From positions 10,517-51,367 of the forward strand of contig PMIX01000271.1 in NCBI GenBank assembly GCA_003158395.1: a stretch of DNA of 40,851 nt, read 5' to 3'. Below, piece after piece: positions 7,911 through 15,833 of this stretch. Every line of letters begins with the position of its first letter. Positions within the stretch are counted from its first letter, which is position 1. The notes beneath the pieces were generated by a model. That model did no database searches. It worked only from the letters and a program-made list of their open reading frames with translations, and was not told where the DNA came from. A program made the translations under genes and the position numbers. The DNA is from Myxococcales bacterium. GTDB taxonomy: Bacteria; Myxococcota_A; Polyangia; Fen-1088.

Positions 7911-9326
7911 ATGAAAGAATTGGCCGCTTTGAGTGTGGCGCTGTTGGGCTTGGTGGCGGTCGCCGGCGCTGGCTGCAATAGCGCAGGCTCAACGCCCGTT
8001 GGGACTGGTGGGAGCACGTCGGCTGGCGGCACCGGCACGCTAGCCGCCAGCACCGGAGCATCTGCGACAACGGGCGGCATGGCCAGCACCGGAGGCAAAG
8101 TCAGCACCGGCGGGACCAGCAGCACCGGCGGCAGGTCGGCCGGGGGGACCGCCAGCACCGGCGGGACCAGCAGCACCGGTGGGATTGCCGCCACGGGCGG
8201 GACCAACAGGACCGGGGGCACCATCAGTACAGGTGGCACCATCAGTACCGGTGGCATTGCCAACTCCGGCGGGACCAGCAGGACTGGGGGCACAAGCAAC
8301 GGCGGCGCTGCCACCACCGGAGGGATCAGCAGCATGGCAGGGACAATCAGCACCGGCGGCGGAACTGGCGGCGCGACGACCGGCGGAACCACCGGCACAG
8401 GGATCCCCGGGACATGCCAACCGGCCACCTGCGGCTCGCACAAGTGGGCCTGCTGGAAGATGCCGAACCCAACCGGTTCGGGCCTCCCGAACCCCGCGAG
8501 CTACACGGTCGCCAACGGTATCGTCCGCGACAACGTGACCTGCCTGGACTGGCAGCAGGTCGAATCGGGCACCACCTACACCAACGCCGACGCCATCACC
8601 TACTGTGCCAGCTTGTCGCTCGGTGGCAACAGCGACTGGCGCGTTCCGACTCGCGTCGAGACCGAGTCCATCATGGACTGGACACGCAGCCCAGCCATTG
8701 ATGCCGCCTTTACTGCGGTCAGCGGTTTTCACAAGACCGGTTCCGACTGGATCCTCACCATCCGGCAGGCCGGCGCAGGCTCGGGGACTGACTTTGCCTG
8801 GGCCTTCAATTTTGGCGACGGCATCGTCAGCAATGCCTATTCTGCCGCCACCGCCGCGCGCGTTCGCTGCGTGCGCGGCAACGGGACCGGGGAAGCCTTC
8901 GCCGACCCGGCGGTCGCCCCACCCAACCAGTACACGGTGATCTCCACCGACGAGGTTCAGGACAACTACACCGGGCTCATCTGGCAACGAACCGGCAACG
9001 CTTCTGGACTGATTAGCTGGGATCAGGCGGTCACCTACTGCAGCGGCTTGACCATCGGAGGGAACACCTGGCGGCTGCCCTCGGTTCGCGAGCTGGCCAC
9101 CCTAGTGGACGAGGCGCAGGTGGCGCCGGCAATCAACCGGACCATGTTCCCCAGCACCCAATACGGCGCACGCAGCAACAATTGGTACTGGGCGTCGCAC
9201 GCGGAGAGAAACAGCACGACCGCCTGGTGGGGCCTGAACTTTGACGACGGCTTCACCGGATTCAACGCCGGGGCCAGTGGCGCCTGGAACTACTGGACCG
9301 TTGCCTATGCGAAGTGCGTGCGCTAG
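7911..9326 (+). CDS. Lipoprotein with Gly/Thr linker and two Lcl_C (DUF1566) domains
   Basis: This 471-residue protein has a signal peptide up to Cys22 (GAGC), a GGT/STGG linker at ~31-166, and then two copies of an Lcl_C/DUF1566-type domain at ~200-322 and ~341-471. Each copy shows the family pattern: a D-x-x-TGLxWQ-like strand (VTCLDWQQ, YTGLIWQR), a YC-x-L-x-L-GG segment (ITYCASLSLGGNSDWRVPT, VTYCSGLTIGGNTWRLPS), and a closing RCVR or KCVR. Such C-type-lectin-like domains are found in exported bacterial proteins and may bind carbohydrate (inference). The ATG at 7911 is chosen because it begins the signal sequence; its ribosome-binding site is poor. An orphan SGNH esterase tail begins at the stop codon, suggesting a domain replacement. 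Confidence 0.8.
   Translation: MKELAALSVALLGLVAVAGAGCNSAGSTPVGTGGSTSAGGTGTLAASTGASATTGGMASTGGKVSTGGTSSTGGRSAGGTASTGGTSSTGGIAATGGTNRTGGTISTGGTISTGGIANSGGTSRTGGTSNGGAATTGGISSMAGTISTGGGTGGATTGGTTGTGIPGTCQPATCGSHKWACWKMPNPTGSGLPNPASYTVANGIVRDNVTCLDWQQVESGTTYTNADAITYCASLSLGGNSDWRVPTRVETESIMDWTRSPAIDAAFTAVSGFHKTGSDWILTIRQAGAGSGTDFAWAFNFGDGIVSNAYSAATAARVRCVRGNGTGEAFADPAVAPPNQYTVISTDEVQDNYTGLIWQRTGNASGLISWDQAVTYCSGLTIGGNTWRLPSVRELATLVDEAQVAPAINRTMFPSTQYGARSNNWYWASHAERNSTTAWWGLNFDDGFTGFNAGASGAWNYWTVAYAKCVR
8001..8408 (+). repeat. GGT/STGG linker coding repeat
   Basis: Imperfect 12-21 bp units encode alternating STGGTS, STGGTI and RTGGTS segments between the signal peptide and the first Lcl_C domain. 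The style matches the linkers of the three SGNH genes at 23.8-28.0 kb. Confidence 0.85.
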
Positions 9327-9484
9327 CAACTGAGATCGACTACGGCACACTGTCCGGCAGTGCCAAGAGCGCGCTGTTCGTTGACGGCACACACTTCCAC
9401 GAACCTGGCGCCACCCAAATCGCCAACCTCGTCGCGCAGGCAATGAAGGGACTGGGTGTCGGACTCGAGAGCTACGTGAAGTAG
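9326..9484 (+). pseudogene. Orphan C-terminal fragment of an SGNH/CE12-like esterase
   Basis: In the frame starting with the last base of the Lcl_C stop, about 52 codons read ALFVDGTHFHEPGATQIA, then VAQAMKGLGVGLESYVK and TAG. This matches, position for position, the C-terminus of the three SGNH esterases at 23.8-28.0 kb (FFCNDHTHFEAAGALQIA, then QALKDQGIGLAAYL). It includes the catalytic block V D-x-x-H. There is no start codon or N-terminal part, so it is a remnant. Its position directly behind another domain on the same type of linker suggests the Lcl_C module replaced an SGNH module. Confidence 0.75.
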
Positions 9485-9535
9485 GGCGAGGCCAAGATCG
9501 CCACCTCGATGGCGTGGCCGCGCCGTCGAGAGTTG

Positions 9536-11419
9536 TTAGCGTCCCGCCAGGAATTGGTCAAACTTGACCAGTCCCTGGAAAGTGCGAGTAGAACCGCGAA
9601 AAGCATCTCGGAAGAAGAGAAAATCGGAGGCTGCATTTACGCCCACGGGCGGTGGCCCTTTGGGCCCGCCCTTGACAACCCAGTCATCCACCGCCGCGGC
9701 GAAACCATTGTCTTTAGGGGGGCAGGTTTGAAACCGGGAAAGGAGCGGGGCGCGAATCCCCGCCATGGCGAAGTAGGTGCTCATGATGTAGGGGCGCAGC
9801 AGGTCATTGTCCTGGAAGACATAGAAAACGCGGCCCTTGATGGCGTCCACGTCCCGCTTCACGTCCCTGTAGAAGGACTCGGTAGCCACATATTCATCAA
9901 GGCGTTGAGGGATCCGCGTCAGATCGCCTTTCAGCCAGTTGGAATGGCGTACAAAGTAGCCGTGGTACTCGGCGGTGAGCAAGGACACGAGAGCGACTGC
10001 CATCAGGGGAATGCTGAGAATGGTCTTCAGGGGCCCGAGGTGCGCAAGGGCGACCACGCCCAGGATGGCGATGGCAGGGGCGGCGATTGTCGCGTAGCGA
10101 GGCCAGCTGATAGTCCTGGCACCCGGCAAATACAGGGTTGCCGCAAGGAAGAGGCCCAGCACAGCGAGGGCGTAGGCCGAACAGAGGGCCAGCGCCCATC
10201 CTTGCGACGTCCTGAACAGAAATCGCGGCCGCACCAGGGCCAGTACCGGGGTCAGCGCCAGCATCACGGCCAGGACGAAGATTGGTCGGGTCTCAATGAG
10301 GTTCGCCGCCAGCGTGGTCAGGATGGTCTTCAGCGGCGCCGAAAAGCTCGTGGAGAGGGGCGGTGGCGGGTAGTCGTTGGACGTGAGGCCCATCAGAAAA
10401 AGACGAGGCAAGACGATCTCCACAGTCAACGCCACGGCCAGGATGAGGACCGCCCGCCAAGTGAGGGGCTGGGGCTGATCTTTCCGACGGCCAAGGAGAA
10501 GGTAGGCCAGAGTGAAGAAGCCCCCACCGAGGAGCGCAAGGACCATTCCCAGTCCCTTGCTCACAAGGGGCATGGACAGGCAGGCCCAGACCACCATAGC
10601 AGAGCTGCGCCGGTGGTGCGTGACGAGGTAGGCCAGGCCCAAGAACGCGAAGGCGATCCCGGTGATGACCAGGGCATCGCCGTAGAAGTAGCCAAACACG
10701 ATTTCGGGTGTGCCCGAGAAAGCGAGGACTGCAAGCAGGGCCCCGCCCGCGAGGAGCCGCGAACGGGAGAGCAGCCAACTGGCCTCCATCGTGGCGAGCG
10801 CCGCGAGAAACAGGAAAATGCCGGAGAAGACGTTGAGGATGCCGTCGCGCCCGCCGCTCAAGAGACTGGCAACTGAGCCGAGGACGAGCTGGTGGACCGG
10901 GTAGCTGGGCGCCACGGAACGGGTGGGTCCATAGAAGTACGCCATTCGGTCGAAGGAGAGGATTTCATGGGGCACGACCAGCCAGTGGGTGAACACGTCA
11001 AAGCCCGCAGGTTCGGCGTGCAATGCGCAGAAGAAAACGGCTAGCGCGAAGGCCGCGGCCGCCGCTTCGAGTCCGGTCAACCGGCGACGGTGGCTAACGG
11101 TCAGCTCGCGCGGGGTGTTTGGACTCTTCCGCCATGTGCGCACCAGCTGAACGGCAGCGGCGATGGACAAGACCGCGACCAGTATGAGCGAGACGCGAAA
11201 CCCGAGCCGCGCCGCCCCCAGAATCTGGAGAAGAAGCGTGATGACTCTCAGTCCGAAAAGGATGGCGAGCGCGATGAATGCCGTGGCGCCGATGGGCGGC
11301 GACTCGACGGCCGTGCGCGAGGCCAGGAGGCGCTGGAGCGAGCGTAACGCGTATGCCCCCACCGCCCCGCAAGCGAGGAGGGGCAGAAGCCAGGGGAGCG
11401 TGATGCGAAAGACAATCAC
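9536..11419 (-). CDS. Polytopic membrane protein, possible GT-C-type glycosyltransferase
   Basis: This 627-residue protein has about 11-13 hydrophobic helices through residue ~480, then a soluble C-terminal part of ~130 residues (containing KGRVFYVFQDNDLLRPYI). A loop after the early helices reads FDVFTHWLVVPHEI, followed by FYGPTRSVAPSYPVHQLVLG, resembling the first extracytoplasmic loop of GT-C (ArnT/PMT-like) glycosyltransferases. No motif is diagnostic. The start is GTG at 11419; no ATG fits. It lies 182 bp downstream of the acyltransferase fusion on the same strand, so co-transcription is possible. If the class is right, it would move sugars from lipid carriers to envelope acceptors (inference). 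It may equally be an unrelated membrane protein. Confidence 0.6.
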   Translation of the reverse strand: MIVFRITLPWLLPLLACGAVGAYALRSLQRLLASRTAVESPPIGATAFIALAILFGLRVITLLLQILGAARLGFRVSLILVAVLSIAAAVQLVRTWRKSPNTPRELTVSHRRRLTGLEAAAAAFALAVFFCALHAEPAGFDVFTHWLVVPHEILSFDRMAYFYGPTRSVAPSYPVHQLVLGSVASLLSGGRDGILNVFSGIFLFLAALATMEASWLLSRSRLLAGGALLAVLAFSGTPEIVFGYFYGDALVITGIAFAFLGLAYLVTHHRRSSAMVVWACLSMPLVSKGLGMVLALLGGGFFTLAYLLLGRRKDQPQPLTWRAVLILAVALTVEIVLPRLFLMGLTSNDYPPPPLSTSFSAPLKTILTTLAANLIETRPIFVLAVMLALTPVLALVRPRFLFRTSQGWALALCSAYALAVLGLFLAATLYLPGARTISWPRYATIAAPAIAILGVVALAHLGPLKTILSIPLMAVALVSLLTAEYHGYFVRHSNWLKGDLTRIPQRLDEYVATESFYRDVKRDVDAIKGRVFYVFQDNDLLRPYIMSTYFAMAGIRAPLLSRFQTCPPKDNGFAAAVDDWVVKGGPKGPPPVGVNAASDFLFFRDAFRGSTRTFQGLVKFDQFLAGR

Positions 11420-11601
11420 AGACGTGAGCCTCGAGCTGAGGGCGGGACAGTCATGGGTGTTCCACGCTCATGCGAGAGATCCGCCGGGGTGGGCGGTGGG
11501 GCGGTGGCAGGAGAAACGGGCAACATCGGGCAGGTGGCGCAGTTTACCCCAGCGCGGCCTCGCGCCGGCGCCGTTCTTTGGGCTGCAACTGGCACCCCCT
11601 G

Positions 11602-14238
11602 CTATCCCAGCATCGCCTTGAGCGCGCGGTAGTCGGTCTTTCCAGTGCCCAGCAGGGGCAGCGTCTCCAGCCGCAGCACGCGCCGGATGTTGTGCAGGGG
11701 GGACAGTCCAGCATCGCGCAGGCAGCGATTGGCCGTCTCGCGATCGATCTCCAAGGTGGTGAAGAGAACCAACTCGGGGTGTTCCTCATCGGGCGTGCAT
11801 TCCACTGCCAGGCACGGACCCTCGCCCTGGCCAGGGGTGCTCCACCCGGCCTCCAGCGCGGTCTCGACCGCGGCCAACGGAATCATCTCGCCGCCAATCT
11901 TCACGAAACGCTTGAGCCGACCGCAGAAGGTCAGAACGCCGTCCGTGTCTTCGCACACCAAATCGCCAGTCCGGTACCATTCCTTGCCCGCGAACGAGAC
12001 GAAAGGTGACGGACCGTCGTACTTGAGATACCCGCGGAAAATACTGGGACCGCGCACGAGAAGCATGCCGCGCTGACCGCAGGGCGTGGGCTTGCCACAC
12101 TCGGCATCGACGACGGCGTGCTCCACCGACGGCAGGGGCAGGCCAATGGTCTCGCGCTGCGGCCGCCCGGGACGGTTGACCGATACGATGGGCGAGCATT
12201 CGGTGATGCCATAGCCCTCGATGACAATCATCTCGGGATACGCACGCGCCAGGGCATCGTACACATGGGGCTGGCACTTCTCGGCGCCCGCAATGGCCAA
12301 GCGCAGGCTGGCAAGCTGCCCAGGCTGGGCGGCCCGCACGATGCCGGCTAGAAAGGTGGGCGTACCGACCACCAACGTGGCCCGATACGCCTCGATGAGA
12401 GAAGCCAGCGTGGCGCTGTCATTGGGGTTGACGTGGTAGACTGTGCGCAGCCCGCAAAGCAGTGGCAACAGGATGTCGACGGTCAACCCGAACGAATGGA
12501 ACGGGGGCAAGATGCCCAAGAGAGCCTCGTCCGGGCGCAGGGGAATCACCGCGAGTGCATCGCGGATGTTGGTCAGCAGATTCGTCTGGGTCAGGGGAAC
12601 CGCTTTGGGCACGCTCTCCGAACCGCTAGTGAATAGCACGGCAGCCACTTCAGGTGTCCGCGCCTCTTCCAGCGCGCCGACTAGACCCAGTCGCACCCGC
12701 AACGCCGCGAGCAACTTGACTGGAAGCGAAAATCGCCGGGCGGTATCGTCGAGGTAGACCAGACGCTGCAGGAACCCCCGAGTGCTGCCAAACCCCTCCG
12801 CTTCGAGGCGGCTGACTAGCCCGCGGGCGGTCACCACGCAACGGATGTCGAGTAGATCCAGCCCGTGCAGCACACCACGCGGCCCGGTGGTCCAGTTGAT
12901 CATGACCGGCGTCTTGCCCGCAAACAGCGCGGCCAGGGTGGCCACGGCAGCGGCGACCGAGGCGGGCAGCATGATGCCGACAAACGGACCGGGCATGCGG
13001 GCGAATACCGGTCGCAAGAGCAGAAGCGCCGTGAGAAGGTCGCGATAGGTGCGCACCCCGCTCTGCTGGTCAGCGATGACCACCTGGCCGGAATGCCGGC
13101 GGGCCATGTCCAGAAACACAGCCGTCAGGCTGTCGCCCGCCGGCATGACCGGCGGCCCGGTGGCATCCTCGGCCGCCCCGTACCAGGCGTGCGCCACCGG
13201 CCGAGGCTCGGCCGCAGCCTTGCCCACGGTTTCACCCACCGCGGCCCGCATCACGTCTCCCACCGTCTCGATGGCGTCCACCTCCGGCTGGGGGAAGCCG
13301 AACTCGCTCTCAATCCAGGCCTGGATCTCCACGCGCACCAGGCTGTCCAGACCCAGATCGTGCGCCAGGCGCTGGCCTTCGTGGATCTCTCGCACGCCGG
13401 TGAGCTGGCGAAGATGCTCCAGCACGGTGGCGCGTGTGGCCGCCGGGATCCGACGGGCCACGCCGGGCTCGGTGCTGCTGACCGGCTCGGGCAGCCAGCG
13501 TACGCCGCCACCCTCCCACAATGAGTAGGGCACGTAGGTGCTTCCGCCCGCGTTGCGATTGTAGAACTCCTCCAGATAGCGATTGAGCACCACCCGGTCC
13601 GCGGCGCGCGGCAAGTCGTCAGGCTCAAGGACGTCGATGGCCACGTGGCGATGAGGCGCGAGGACGAGGCCGCCCTTGAGCAACCCCCACAGACCCCTGC
13701 GCAGGGCGCGCAGGACGTCGGGCGGCTTACCCGAGGCGCGACTGAAACTGGAGCCCCACAGTCCGGCGGTCCGCACCAGTACGACGCGCACGTCAGGCAC
13801 CGCCCGCAACAACTGCTCGACCGCACTGTTGCCGCCCAGATCTTCGCGGCGCTGGCGATAGATGCGCCCCGCAGGATAGAGCAGCAACGCCTCACCCTGG
13901 CGCAAGGCCGTGGCGCTGGCCTCGATCATAGATTCCACCTGTTCGCGGGCACCCCGACCATCTCGGGTCATGTCCGCGATCTCGAGCGCCCGCGCCCGCC
14001 GCGCCAAGAAGTGAATCCCAGGCCGCCGGGCCTGGGCGCGATCCGCCAGCACGCGCGGTCGGAAGCGCGGCCAGAGAACGGTCATCACCATGATGGGATC
14101 GATGAGCGCCGGGTGATTGGCCAGGAACAGAACGCCGCGACCGTCAGGAGGAGCAACGCGATCCAGGCCTGTCACGCGGATGCGGTAGCGCAACCAGAGC
14201 AGGCAGCGGATGAAGAGACGCAGAAACCGGTTGAGCAT
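11602..14238 (-). CDS. PlsC acyltransferase - acyl carrier - acyl-activating enzyme fusion (Aas-like)
   Basis: This 878-residue protein has three modules. Residues ~1-230 are a PlsC-type lysophospholipid acyltransferase with the HX4D motif in NHPALID (H42, D47). Residues ~270-335 form an acyl-carrier domain with the phosphopantetheine serine in DLGLDSL (Ser299). Residues ~370-878 form an adenylate-forming enzyme with FTSGSESVPKAVPLTQTN, GYGITECSP, YRTGDL and GRLKRFVKIGG. E. coli Aas (about 719 residues) joins the first and last activities without an internal carrier domain. The likely role is activation of a fatty acid, loading on the built-in carrier and acylation of a lysophospholipid (inference). 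The usual PlsC FPEG motif reads YPAGRIYR, so the conserved Glu is replaced. The ATG at 14238 faces the CehA-like gene across 59 bp. Confidence 0.82.
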   Translation of the reverse strand: MLNRFLRLFIRCLLWLRYRIRVTGLDRVAPPDGRGVLFLANHPALIDPIMVMTVLWPRFRPRVLADRAQARRPGIHFLARRARALEIADMTRDGRGAREQVESMIEASATALRQGEALLLYPAGRIYRQRREDLGGNSAVEQLLRAVPDVRVVLVRTAGLWGSSFSRASGKPPDVLRALRRGLWGLLKGGLVLAPHRHVAIDVLEPDDLPRAADRVVLNRYLEEFYNRNAGGSTYVPYSLWEGGGVRWLPEPVSSTEPGVARRIPAATRATVLEHLRQLTGVREIHEGQRLAHDLGLDSLVRVEIQAWIESEFGFPQPEVDAIETVGDVMRAAVGETVGKAAAEPRPVAHAWYGAAEDATGPPVMPAGDSLTAVFLDMARRHSGQVVIADQQSGVRTYRDLLTALLLLRPVFARMPGPFVGIMLPASVAAAVATLAALFAGKTPVMINWTTGPRGVLHGLDLLDIRCVVTARGLVSRLEAEGFGSTRGFLQRLVYLDDTARRFSLPVKLLAALRVRLGLVGALEEARTPEVAAVLFTSGSESVPKAVPLTQTNLLTNIRDALAVIPLRPDEALLGILPPFHSFGLTVDILLPLLCGLRTVYHVNPNDSATLASLIEAYRATLVVGTPTFLAGIVRAAQPGQLASLRLAIAGAEKCQPHVYDALARAYPEMIVIEGYGITECSPIVSVNRPGRPQRETIGLPLPSVEHAVVDAECGKPTPCGQRGMLLVRGPSIFRGYLKYDGPSPFVSFAGKEWYRTGDLVCEDTDGVLTFCGRLKRFVKIGGEMIPLAAVETALEAGWSTPGQGEGPCLAVECTPDEEHPELVLFTTLEIDRETANRCLRDAGLSPLHNIRRVLRLETLPLLGTGKTDYRALKAMLG

Positions 14239-14297
14239 GGCAGTCGTGCGGACGCAGTATATCGCCTCCTTTCGGGCTGTCGTACCATGGGATCCAC

Positions 14298-15833
14298 ATG
14301 CGCATCACTATGACCATCGCCTTTGTCGCCACCGCTCTCGCCGCCACCGGTCTTTTTGCTGCGCCGTCGAGCGATCAGCCACCTGCGAAACCGCGTCCCG
14401 CCCGCCACTACGAAGGCCTGCTGACCTGGGAGGTGCGCGACGCCGACACGGGCGCGCCCATCCCATGCAAACTGACCTTCGTCGGCGTCGAGGGTACCCG
14501 CGACCCCGAGTTCACCCACAACGACATCGGCAAGCCCGAGGGCGACTTGGCCATTGCCGCCTACCATCGCGTGTTCTCCGCCTCCGGTGACGGCGCTGTG
14601 CGGGTGCCGCCAGGAACCTACGATGTCTACGTCAGCCGCGGCTTGGAGTGGGACGTGGCCGTGGTGCGCAAGCTCAAGGTCACGCCCGAAGGCGCGGATC
14701 TTGTCGCTCAGTTGCACCACGTAATTGACTCGCGGGGCTGGTACTCGGCCGACTTCCACGTGCACGCCGCTCCTTCGCCGGATTCCATCGTGCCCCTTCC
14801 CCACCGGGTCATCGAATTCATCGCCGACGGCATCGACCTGTTGACCTCCACCGACCACAACGTGGTCACTGACTATGCTCCCACCATCAAAGCACTGGGC
14901 GTGGGCCACCTCATCAGCACCATCATAGGGGACGAGATCACCACCGCCTCATGGGGACATTTCGGCGCCTTCCCGCTGCCGCAGGACCTGGCACGGGCCG
15001 GCCAGGGCGCGGTGCTGGCCCACGGCCGCACGCCCAAAGCGATCTTCGAGGAGGTGCACACCCATGCGCCCGGCGCGATCATCGATGTGCACCACCCGCG
15101 CATCGATCCGACTATCGGCTACTTCATCATCGGCGAATTCGACCCGCACCTGGACCGCGCAGGCACGAAGGGTTTCTCGTTCGACTTCGACGCCATCGAG
15201 GTGCTCAACGGCTACCAGGACCCAGCCCGCCGCAGCGTGGACCGGATGATCGACGACTACCTGGGCCTGCTCAACCACGGGCACTTGGCCACCGCCACCG
15301 GGAACTCGGACACCCATCACCTCACCTTCAATATGGGCGGCTATCCGCGCAACTACCTGCGCGTTCCCGACGACCGTATCGGCCACGTGACGCCACAGGA
15401 CGTCGCCCAGGCGGTGCGGGCCCACCATGTCTTCTTCACCACCGGTCCCTTCGTGCGCATGCACGCGGGTCAAGCTGACATCGGCGACATGGTGCCGGCA
15501 CCGGGCGGTCGCGCCCGCGTGGACATCGAGGTCGATGCCGCACCCTGGGTGTCCGTCGACCGGGTGATCCTCTATGTGAACGGCAAGGAGGCTCAACGTT
15601 GGCCCGTGCCTCCGAGCCAGAAGGTGGCGCGCTTTCGCGCCAGCCACGACATCACTCTGGCTGCCGATGGCTATGCCCTGGTGCGCGTCGACGGCAACGA
15701 GCTGCTGGCGCCCGTGGTGGGCGACCGGAAGACTTTCGGGGTCTATCCACTGGCGCTAAGCAATCCCATCTTCTTCGACGTCAACAACAACGGCCGCTAC
15801 GACCCGAGCTACAAACACGGCGAGCGGCACTAA
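14298..15833 (+). CDS. Exported CehA/McbA-family PHP metallohydrolase
   Basis: This 511-residue protein has an N-terminal signal (cleavage near AAPSS, ~24) and a beta-sandwich segment at ~40-145 resembling a carboxypeptidase-regulatory fold (LTWEVRDADTGAPIPCKLT). A PHP hydrolase domain follows. Metal-binding residues are seen in ADFHVH (H154, H156) and STDHN (D186, H187), with further His in IIDVHHPR and GNSDTHHL. CehA/McbA relatives hydrolyse carbaryl and related esters, but most members have unknown substrates. It is probably periplasmic or secreted. The ATG at 14298 begins the signal peptide. Its TAA overlaps the TAG of the convergent beta-propeller gene (15830-15833). Confidence 0.82.
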   Translation: MRITMTIAFVATALAATGLFAAPSSDQPPAKPRPARHYEGLLTWEVRDADTGAPIPCKLTFVGVEGTRDPEFTHNDIGKPEGDLAIAAYHRVFSASGDGAVRVPPGTYDVYVSRGLEWDVAVVRKLKVTPEGADLVAQLHHVIDSRGWYSADFHVHAAPSPDSIVPLPHRVIEFIADGIDLLTSTDHNVVTDYAPTIKALGVGHLISTIIGDEITTASWGHFGAFPLPQDLARAGQGAVLAHGRTPKAIFEEVHTHAPGAIIDVHHPRIDPTIGYFIIGEFDPHLDRAGTKGFSFDFDAIEVLNGYQDPARRSVDRMIDDYLGLLNHGHLATATGNSDTHHLTFNMGGYPRNYLRVPDDRIGHVTPQDVAQAVRAHHVFFTTGPFVRMHAGQADIGDMVPAPGGRARVDIEVDAAPWVSVDRVILYVNGKEAQRWPVPPSQKVARFRASHDITLAADGYALVRVDGNELLAPVVGDRKTFGVYPLALSNPIFFDVNNNGRYDPSYKHGERH

